From: CAYQUC01 sp964420605 | GTDB lineage: Bacteria; Pseudomonadota; Gammaproteobacteria; UBA6429; Thiohalophilaceae | Length of the DNA: 20,831 nucleotides | Direction: 5' to 3' | Assembly (NCBI GenBank): GCA_964420605.1 | Contig: CAYQUC010000057.1 | Span: 1 to 20,831 of the forward strand | Shown here: positions 15,005 to 20,831 of the stretch, one piece after another | Layout of the letters: every line of letters begins with the position of its first letter | Numbering within the stretch: position 1 is the first letter of the stretch | Made by a program: the position numbers and the translations under genes | Notes under the pieces: generated by a model | What the model was told of the DNA's origin: nothing | Databases searched by the model: none | Seen by the model: the letters and a program-made list of their open reading frames with translations, nothing else

Positions 15005-15010
15005 ATTATA
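15005..15010 (-). promoter_or_regulatory. Candidate argG -10 box
   Basis: On the minus strand TATAAT lies 46 nt before the argG ATG, in the gap after the MotY-like gene. The -35 region at 16-18 bp distance (CTGTAG or shifted) is poor, so an activator may be needed or the site may not be used. Confidence 0.3.
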
Positions 15011-15082
15011 CCCTGTTTCTGCACCACTACAGCACTATTAATGATTTAAATGGGTGATTTTGCGCATAACAGCGCTGTAATG

Positions 15083-16033
15083 CTAACGCTCAAAACTTAA
15101 TTTTGAGCGGATCACATCGATATGAACACGTCGATTTTTTGCACGCCCTTTAGCTGTCTTATTTGAAAGAATGGCGTGATCCCGTCCAAAATAACGTGTA
15201 AACAAGTATTTTGCCGGAATTCCAAGCGTTTCGAGGTAGTTTTGTACTACCACGGCCCGTTGTTTACTAATTGCAGTACTTCGCGTTTTACTGCCAAGAT
15301 CATCAGAATAACCCGATACGATAATATGTTTGGTTTTTTTGTCTTTTTTAATTCTTTTAACGAATAGTTTTAATTTCTTTTTGGCTTTAGGCTTCAGCTT
15401 TGCTGAATTCGCTCCAAAATATAATGTATCTGGCTCATTGTCTTCTATGATTACCTTAATTTTAATCGGTTTGGGTTTGGGCTTTGGTTTAACTTTTACG
15501 ATAATGGGCTTTAATGGTAAAGCCGCAATACAGGATAAAAAATGCGGTAACCGTTCCCTAAAATTTATTGGCGATATTGCAACTTGAATCTCATTACGCC
15601 TATCGGTCCAACTTTTATAGGATAAAGTTGGAAACATACCATCTTCCAACTCAGCAATAACCCTAAGTGACAATGTATTTTCCAAGGTAAGTGCTTTAAA
15701 GTCTGTTTTGAGATTAAGTTTAGCTATTGGGCGAAGCAATGTCGTATGATTCCATTTTGGTGGAACCGAGGTTATTTTTGCATTTATGATCTGTTTTGGG
15801 ATTCGATTAAAATAAAAAATAAAATGCAGATCAGTGTCACGATAGTGTTGTTCAAATTCAACCTTACCGTGTAATGGAATAAGCTGACGCAGAATACAGC
15901 TTTTTTTAGCTTTAACGATTTTCCAGTCAGCCTCATTGAGTTTTTGGCCATACTCAATGATATTTGCGTATAGCGGAGCAAAAAAGCAAAACAACAAGCT
16001 ACCTGAAATAAATTGACGAAATACAGATTTCAT
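15083..16033 (-). CDS. motY: MotY-like OmpA-family protein
   Basis: A 316-residue secreted protein. A signal peptide covers about residues 1-23 (cleavage after LYA). The N-terminal domain (about 24-175) has the MotY_N pattern: a tryptophan near 37, SCILRQLIPLHGKVEF at 45-60, and cysteines 46 and 168, which may form the disulfide known in Vibrio MotY. A Lys-Pro-rich linker (VKPKPKPKPIKIK) at 181-193 joins it to an OmpA C-terminal peptidoglycan-binding domain (about 203-310) with VSGYSDDLGS and the late NRRVHIDV. MotY sits in the flagellar T-ring and anchors sodium- or proton-driven stators. No flagellar gene is nearby, so a generic cell-wall anchoring role is possible. It lies upstream of argG on the same strand, 124 bp apart. 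Confidence 0.75.
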   Translation of the reverse strand: MKSVFRQFISGSLLFCFFAPLYANIIEYGQKLNEADWKIVKAKKSCILRQLIPLHGKVEFEQHYRDTDLHFIFYFNRIPKQIINAKITSVPPKWNHTTLLRPIAKLNLKTDFKALTLENTLSLRVIAELEDGMFPTLSYKSWTDRRNEIQVAISPINFRERLPHFLSCIAALPLKPIIVKVKPKPKPKPIKIKVIIEDNEPDTLYFGANSAKLKPKAKKKLKLFVKRIKKDKKTKHIIVSGYSDDLGSKTRSTAISKQRAVVVQNYLETLGIPAKYLFTRYFGRDHAILSNKTAKGRAKNRRVHIDVIRSKLSFER

Positions 16034-16096
16034 ACTTAGTTAATCGTCACACACTCTAAAAACTTTAGTATTGTTTTATAATCAATAACTTAGTCT

Positions 16097-16124
16097 ATTA
16101 TATTACACTTAATACTAAAACCAA
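16097..16124 (-). promoter_or_regulatory. Candidate sigma-70 promoter for the motY-like gene
   Basis: On the minus strand TTGGTT (16124-16119) and TATAAT (16102-16097) are separated by 16 bp, followed by a 5' leader of about 55 nt to the ATG. This is the best-matched sigma-70 promoter I see in the window. It suggests that the gene is transcribed separately from the lipoprotein gene upstream. Confidence 0.5.
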
Positions 16125-16133
16125 TACTCAATA

Positions 16134-16901
16134 TCACCTAATTGGCAACTGACATGGCGTGTCGTTGTAACCCAATAAATTTATTACCAATTTATAGCCT
16201 AAGGTTTCTGCAACACTAAGTTTTGAACTCTCTATTTCAAAAATACTAAAATTACCATCCGGCACGCCATTAACACCATCGTTAGCGATTTGAGTACAAA
16301 TTACATCTATTCCAGCATTAATTAATTCTTCAGTCATGATAACTTGATAAGAGATTACAATAGTTAATGCTGAGTCAGATACAGTATTAGCGGTTACTGC
16401 AGTGTCCGATATACTAGAAACAGGAATTGGTTTCGGTGGAGATGAGCCTGGAGTTTCAGGGATAACAACAGAATTATCGTATTTATATATTTGTTGAATA
16501 ACCTGAGCTGTTGAAATTAAATTTGGATCACACTGAGTGTCGCTATAATTTAGTAATTCATTAGTTGGTTTAAACTTTAACAAACGTGCGGCTGTCAAAT
16601 TTGACGCATCAATTTCATATAAATTTAAAATGCCAGTATCACTACCACAAAGCGTTTTTCTAACTACAGTATCTCGGCCTTTCTGTGAACATGATACATC
16701 AATACCATTATCAATTAAGCTCTTGGCCATTACATCAAGCGCAATACCAACACCTTCACACTGCTTTGAACTGTCATACTGATAGACTTGCAATTTACCC
16801 GATAACGGTAATGCAGAATTAGTAACTTGTGACGTATCAGTGTTTTTACACGAAAGTGCAAATACTAAAAATAATATATAAGTTAATTTAATATGCTTCA
16901 A
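16134..16901 (-). CDS. Predicted lipoprotein with two diverged copies of an unknown module
   Basis: A 255-residue protein of unrecognised family. The N-terminus is a lipoprotein signal (hydrophobic 6-17, then FALSCKN with Cys18 as the likely lipidated residue). The lipobox is imperfect, since Leu sits at -2 and Ser at -1. The mature part holds two related modules, about 37-124 and 137-250. MAKSLIDNGIDVSCSQ pairs with MTEELINAGIDVICTQ, and LYEIDASNLTAARLL with IFEIESSKLSVAETL. Each module ends in LNYSDTQC or LGYNDTPC. A low-complexity Pro/Ser/Thr-rich insert (149-176) interrupts the second. Six other cysteines could form disulfides, consistent with an extracytoplasmic location. The start codon is TTG, supported by AAGGAG 7 nt upstream. 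Function is unknown. Confidence 0.75.
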   Translation of the reverse strand: MKHIKLTYILFLVFALSCKNTDTSQVTNSALPLSGKLQVYQYDSSKQCEGVGIALDVMAKSLIDNGIDVSCSQKGRDTVVRKTLCGSDTGILNLYEIDASNLTAARLLKFKPTNELLNYSDTQCDPNLISTAQVIQQIYKYDNSVVIPETPGSSPPKPIPVSSISDTAVTANTVSDSALTIVISYQVIMTEELINAGIDVICTQIANDGVNGVPDGNFSIFEIESSKLSVAETLGYKLVINLLGYNDTPCQLPIR

Positions 16902-16908
16902 CTCAACA

Positions 16909-16914
16909 CTCCTT
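16909..16914 (-). promoter_or_regulatory. Ribosome binding site that fixes a TTG start
   Basis: AAGGAG on the minus strand lies 7 nt before the TTG codon of the lipoprotein gene. No other in-frame ATG occurs before the signal peptide, so this site decides the unusual start. Confidence 0.75.
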
Positions 16915-16948
16915 ATTTCCCTGTCAAAAACACAGCTTCAGAATGAAT

Positions 16949-16970
16949 AATTTCTGGAAATTGCTGACAA
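16949..16970 (-). promoter_or_regulatory. Weak promoter with palindromic operator-like site
   Basis: On the minus strand TTGTCA (16970-16965) is a fair -35 box upstream of the lipoprotein gene. A palindrome AATTTC-TG-GAAATT (16949-16962) fills the spacer before a poor -10 (TTCATT). This arrangement would suit repressor binding, but both elements are short and AT-rich. Confidence 0.22.
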
Positions 16971-17101
16971 TAAAAAATTTAAAACTAAAGATTATTTATA
17001 ATTATTATTTAATACAGTACCTATCCTACAGCAAAACTCATTTTTTTAACATTAATTAATAGCTTCTCAGTTATACATTAGCACTTATATCTAGAACTAT
17101 T

Positions 17102-17590
17102 CTAACATTCTAATTTCAAACGTTGGTGCCAATCAGCAATACTTTCATCAGGAAATTCTGAAAATTTTAGATCCTTCGATTGGTAGTCGATTGTTACCCA
17201 AGAAACTTTACTGTCCAACATTAAATGCGTGCGTTCAGGGGCAACCGGTAATTCATTATCAATGGCTGATGCAAATGGGTGAATAAGTTCAGGCCATCTT
17301 GGATCGTATAACCATAAACAAGAACCACATTCCTGACAAAAACACCGCTCTGCAGGACTCGTCTCTAGTTTTTCTGTTGCATCATTTGTAATTTTAGCAT
17401 GATAAATTTTGATATGACTTTTACCGGTAACATTTAAGGAATCGTAGACACCACTTAAATTAATAGCATAGCCACCCCCGCCGGCCGTCTTACGACAAAT
17501 CGAACAGTAACAATAATTAAATGGGTATGGGTGTGGTGATTCAACAGTAAAGCTTACTGCATTACAATGACATGAACCTTTCAACAACAT
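17102..17590 (-). CDS. GFA family (glutathione-dependent formaldehyde-activating-like) zinc protein
   Basis: A 162-residue soluble protein of the GFA family (PF04828), a CENP-V/GFA zinc fold. The metal-binding cysteines are visible: Cys7 and Cys9 (GSCHCNAVSF), Cys27, Cys29 and Cys32 (YCYCSICRKTAGG), and Cys83, Cys85, Cys88 and Cys91 (RCFCQECGSCLW). The founding member binds glutathione and was proposed to speed S-hydroxymethylglutathione formation, but most members have no proven reaction. The ATG has GAGGA 6 nt upstream. It is a single leftward gene, with 200 bp of AT-rich sequence before the lipoprotein gene and 181 bp separating it from the E2-E3 gene upstream. Confidence 0.88.
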   Translation of the reverse strand: MLLKGSCHCNAVSFTVESPHPYPFNYCYCSICRKTAGGGGYAINLSGVYDSLNVTGKSHIKIYHAKITNDATEKLETSPAERCFCQECGSCLWLYDPRWPELIHPFASAIDNELPVAPERTHLMLDSKVSWVTIDYQSKDLKFSEFPDESIADWHQRLKLEC

Positions 17591-17712
17591 AAACTATCCT
17601 CATTTATTTTATAATAATAATTAATATTCATATCACAAAACGATTTCAGATGGTTAATATTTGGCTGCGCGGTAAAAAAATACTCTATAGAAAATTAAAT
17701 TGAAATAATAAT

Positions 17713-17738
17713 CTTCCCTCAGTACAACCGGAGGGAAG
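17713..17738 (-). terminator. Terminator-like hairpin after the E2-E3 gene
   Basis: CTTCCCTC (17713-17720) and GAGGGAAG (17731-17738) form an 8-bp GC-containing stem with a 10-nt loop, 33 nt beyond the stop of the E2-E3 gene. On the minus strand ATTATTATTTC follows. A T-rich rather than pure T tail makes it a moderate intrinsic terminator. Confidence 0.65.
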
Positions 17739-17771
17739 AAAATATCAGCACACTAAAAGTTTATTGATATA

Positions 17772-20700
17772 TTATTTTTTAGCTCGAGCTGCACGTTTTT
17801 CACTTCGACGAAGTCGAGATAATAAACGTCGAGCCATGTCGCCAAACAATTCAGTTTGTGTTGGATGAGGATGAATGGCTTGTGCTACAGTTTCTAATGT
17901 TAACTCACCCGCTACCATCATAACGCCTTCACCAATTAACGTATCGGCATGATCTGCTAAATAATGTACACCAATAATTCGGTGTGAAACCTTATCGGCT
18001 ACAATTTTGATTAAACCGTGTGTTTCATTATTGATCATGGCTTTAGCATCAATGCTCATTGGTACTTTAATTTCGACAGCATCAATACCTTTATCTTTTG
18101 CTTGAGCAACAGACAAACCAACAAACGCGGCCTCAGGTCGAGTAAAGATAACACCTGAATCTTTATCTTGATCATAGGCCATGTATTCTCCGCAAATAGT
18201 TGCGGCTGCTACGCGACCTTGTTGACCAGCAGTATGGGCTAACATTAAACCACCAACCACATCTCCAACTGCAAATATATGTGGTACTGAGGTTTTACTT
18301 TGAGCATCAGCTTTAATCATACCATTTTCAACTGCGACACCGGCTTTATCCAATTTTAAGGGAGCTAAAGCGGGTCGTTTACCGGTAGCCATAATAACGT
18401 AATCACAAGCAAAATTACGTTTTTTACCTTCTGAATCTTCAAAAGTAATTTTCATGTTACCAGGGGTGCCTTTGATGGCAACCACTTTGGCTGATGTTTC
18501 AATTGTTAAACGCTTATCGCCGTTTAATACCTCGGTTAACTGTTTGGCTACTTCATTTTCAACTTCAGCAAGAATACGATCCATGCCTTCTAACAATAAT
18601 ACTTTAGCGCCAAAATCTTGAAAAATTTGTGCCATTTCAACACCAATCGCACCACCACCAATCACACCAATTCGCTTAGGCGTATCTTTTAAACTCCAAA
18701 CAGTATCCGATGTTAAAACTCCACCGGTTTCCATGCACTCGTGAGCACCTGGAATAGGCGGCACAAATGGTGGTGCGCCAGTAGCAACAATGGCACAACC
18801 AAATGAAATTGACTTGCCTTTTGGTTTGTCGGCAGATACTGAACGCACGTGTGGATCTTTTTGATTACCGCTGGTATCAATAAATACATGATGCGCATCT
18901 TCGAAAGAAGCGAAACCTTGCATAACATTAATTTTGACGCCCTTATCGGTATTTAAGGCCATTGAGCCACGAGTCTCTAAAACATTTTTACGGGTTTTTT
19001 CTAATTTTTTCCAATTTAATTTTGCTTGCTTAGTGCCTTCAATACCCAAATGAATATCATCAGCACGATCACGAATTCGATCCGCTGCAGCACGCCATGC
19101 TTTTGATGGAATACAACCACGCCATAAACATTCGCCGCCAGGGAATGCAGAGTCGTTAACCATTGCAACTTTATGACCGTGTTCAACTAAATCACGTGCG
19201 GCATCTTCACCACCTGGGCCACCACCGATGACAACAACATCATAATCCCAGTCACCTTTAGGTATTTCAAAAGCAGATATTGTTGCTTGTTGCACAGCAA
19301 CCGAACTACTCGCGGCAGAATCTAACCACTGTGGATTTTCTACATGCGTTTTAAATACTTTTAAAAATTGTGCCGCATCTGCGCCATTGACAATTCTATG
19401 GTCAGCCGTAATCGTTACAGGCATACCCTCTGGACCCGTTGTTGCAATTGCAAAAATTGCAGAAGTACCCGGTGATGGTATTGCATCAAAATGCGATACG
19501 CCTAACATTCCCATATTTGAAATCGTGAATGTCGGGTTTGAAAATTCTTCAGGTTTTAAGCGTCGAATACGCGCACGGTCGACTAAATCCTTCCAGCTTG
19601 CACCCAATTCACTAACATCTTTATTAGCAACATCACGCAATACCGGAACAACAAGTCCCATACCGTCGGTTGACACTGCAATACCGATATCAATTTCGTC
19701 TCGTTCAACAATACGATCCTCGTGTTGATAGACAGCGTTAATAATTGGGAATTCGGCAATTGCCATTGCAGCGGCTTTTGCTAAAGCGACTGTTAAAGAC
19801 ACGCCCTTGGCTTTAGATGCTGTTTTTAACGAACTCGGATCAATATTAATGGTGACTCTGAACAACGGCATGGATAAAGAATATTCCATGTTATGCGCCA
19901 CCGCTTTTTCCATGGCACTCATTTGACGACCGACACCCGGCACTTGATAAATTCGTTTAGTCGAGGTTTTTTGTACTTCGCTGTTCATGACATCAGCGGC
20001 GATAATAACACCGTCAAGTCCAGTACCCGTAATGCTGTTTAAATCAATACCGTGTGCTCCAGCTAACTGACGGGCATATGGTGTTGCTTTGCCACTGCGT
20101 GGTCGTGGAGCAGGTGTTGCACCGGATGGCATTGCGGGTATTGTTGTTTTAGCTTTATGTGTGCCAGCCGGTTCTGATTTAATTTTACTGGTGGTTTCTT
20201 GCTTACTCGTTGGGCTTACTGCTGTTTTCTTACTGTCTAAAACCAAATTAGCTTCTGACACCAAAAATGCAATAGCGTCACCAACGGCAATAGTGCTATC
20301 TTCTTCGGCTATCGGTCCAGATAAATAACCTTCTTTGAATACTTCAACATCCATAATGGCTTTATCAGTTTCAACTTGTGCAACCACATCACCACGTTCT
20401 ATTTTATCACCAACACTTTTTTCCCAACTAACCATAACACCTTCTTCCATGGTGTCAGATAATTTTGGCATTTTTACCGCATAAGCATCTGAAGGTACTT
20501 CATCAACAACTTCAGGCTCAACGCTTTGTTGTGCCACATCATCAGCTGCTTTGCTCGATGGCGACTCGCTAGTTGCTTCATTTGAAACTTGGTCAGCACT
20601 GGCCACTAAAAAAGCCATTGCATCGCCAACTAAAACAATACTATCTTCCGCCGCTAAAGGACCAGAAAGATAACCTTCTTTGAAAACTTCCACATCCATG

Positions 20701-20831
20701 ATGGCTTTGTCTGTTTCTACTGTTGCAACAATGTCACCACGTTCAACTTTGTCGCCAAGTTGTTTTTCCCAACTAACAACAACACCTTCTTCCATGGTGT
20801 CAGACAATTTTGGCATTTTTATAGTATAAGC
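17772..20831 (-). CDS. Fused dihydrolipoyl acyltransferase (E2) and dihydrolipoyl dehydrogenase (E3), 5' end outside window
   Basis: At least 1014 residues, and the frame stays open to the window edge, so the true start is beyond it (numbering from the ATG at 20816). Domains in order: lipoyl 1 (1-71, Lys37), lipoyl 2 (116-186, Lys152), an Ala/Pro/Thr linker, E3-binding domain (about 244-278, TPYARQLAGAHGIDL), E2 catalytic domain (about 290-498) with ADHRIVNGADAA (His473), a short Ala/Ser linker, then E3 (about 522-1014). The E3 part has the FAD loop GGGPGGE (531-537), the redox pair Cys563/Cys568 (GGECLWRGCIPSK), the NAD loop GGGAIG (720-725), AVGD (849-852) and the His984-Glu989 dyad (HPTQTE). 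It would supply both the acyl-transfer and lipoamide reoxidation steps of a 2-oxoacid dehydrogenase complex, probably pyruvate dehydrogenase. No E1 gene is visible. The usual HxxxDG aspartate is Asn477. Confidence 0.93.
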   Translation of the reverse strand, partial: AYTIKMPKLSDTMEEGVVVSWEKQLGDKVERGDIVATVETDKAIMDVEVFKEGYLSGPLAAEDSIVLVGDAMAFLVASADQVSNEATSESPSSKAADDVAQQSVEPEVVDEVPSDAYAVKMPKLSDTMEEGVMVSWEKSVGDKIERGDVVAQVETDKAIMDVEVFKEGYLSGPIAEEDSTIAVGDAIAFLVSEANLVLDSKKTAVSPTSKQETTSKIKSEPAGTHKAKTTIPAMPSGATPAPRPRSGKATPYARQLAGAHGIDLNSITGTGLDGVIIAADVMNSEVQKTSTKRIYQVPGVGRQMSAMEKAVAHNMEYSLSMPLFRVTINIDPSSLKTASKAKGVSLTVALAKAAAMAIAEFPIINAVYQHEDRIVERDEIDIGIAVSTDGMGLVVPVLRDVANKDVSELGASWKDLVDRARIRRLKPEEFSNPTFTISNMGMLGVSHFDAIPSPGTSAIFAIATTGPEGMPVTITADHRIVNGADAAQFLKVFKTHVENPQWLDSAASSSVAVQQATISAFEIPKGDWDYDVVVIGGGPGGEDAARDLVEHGHKVAMVNDSAFPGGECLWRGCIPSKAWRAAADRIRDRADDIHLGIEGTKQAKLNWKKLEKTRKNVLETRGSMALNTDKGVKINVMQGFASFEDAHHVFIDTSGNQKDPHVRSVSADKPKGKSISFGCAIVATGAPPFVPPIPGAHECMETGGVLTSDTVWSLKDTPKRIGVIGGGAIGVEMAQIFQDFGAKVLLLEGMDRILAEVENEVAKQLTEVLNGDKRLTIETSAKVVAIKGTPGNMKITFEDSEGKKRNFACDYVIMATGKRPALAPLKLDKAGVAVENGMIKADAQSKTSVPHIFAVGDVVGGLMLAHTAGQQGRVAAATICGEYMAYDQDKDSGVIFTRPEAAFVGLSVAQAKDKGIDAVEIKVPMSIDAKAMINNETHGLIKIVADKVSHRIIGVHYLADHADTLIGEGVMMVAGELTLETVAQAIHPHPTQTELFGDMARRLLSRLRRSEKRAARAKK
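20259..20816 (-). repeat. Tandem duplicated lipoyl domains
   Basis: The lipoyl domains encoded at 20604-20816 and 20259-20471 are identical at 59 of 71 residues by eye, with nearly the same lipoylation motif ETDKAIMDVEVFKEGYLSG in each. They are joined by an acidic Ser/Ala-rich linker. This points to a fairly recent internal duplication or ongoing gene conversion. Confidence 0.9.

Noticed and set aside
15064..15083. Near-perfect inverted repeat GCATAACAGC/GCTGTAATGC at the end of the MotY-like gene as a terminator
   Set aside because: The arms have no loop between them and no T-tract follows on the minus strand; it may be a weak structure only.

Overview
The window looks like chromosomal DNA from an AT-rich gammaproteobacterium. 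The main evidence is a complete rnfA-B-C-D-G-E-nth cluster in the E. coli rsx/rnf order, a DUF1841 gene beside nth, a MotY-type OmpA protein, and close E. coli-like endonuclease III and RnfA sequences. The species cannot be named. There are no tRNA or rRNA genes, CRISPR arrays or intact insertion sequences that I can see.

Layout. (1) 1-398 is non-coding. (2) 399-3659 is a leftward set of small housekeeping and stress genes: a MOSC-domain protein, a DUF1415 protein, a glutaredoxin-like protein, a GST-like protein and a GNAT acetyltransferase. (3) 3831-10432 is the rightward rnf operon (membrane electron transfer between NADH and ferredoxin) with nth and a DUF1841 gene. (4) 10433-10935 is a long AT-rich leader without a gene. 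(5) 10936-13688 is the highlight: a four-gene hvfA-hvfB-hvfC-hvfX operon. It encodes an exported precursor with twelve cysteines, all in (E/D)GKCG motifs, an MNIO (DUF692) iron enzyme, its DUF2063 partner and a DoxX-type membrane protein. By family knowledge this is a ribosomally made, post-translationally modified copper-binding (oxazolone/thioamide) peptide system related to Haemophilus HvfABC and to the bufferins. A strong hairpin closes it. (6) 13750-17590 runs leftward: argG, a MotY-like OmpA-family protein, a lipoprotein made of two diverged copies of one unknown module, and a GFA-family zinc protein. (7) 17772 to the right edge is one very large leftward gene fusing a complete E2 dihydrolipoyl acyltransferase (two lipoyl domains, E3-binding domain, catalytic domain) to a complete dihydrolipoyl dehydrogenase (E3). 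Its 5' end lies outside the window.

Working together: Rnf and endonuclease III depend on iron-sulfur clusters, which copper damages. The neighbouring hvf operon would plausibly buffer copper in the periplasm; that link is inference from adjacency only. Many genes here have weak Shine-Dalgarno sequences, so the strong ones before hvfA, hvfX and the lipoprotein stand out. Several starts were moved from TTG codons to nearby ATG codons; these are flagged.
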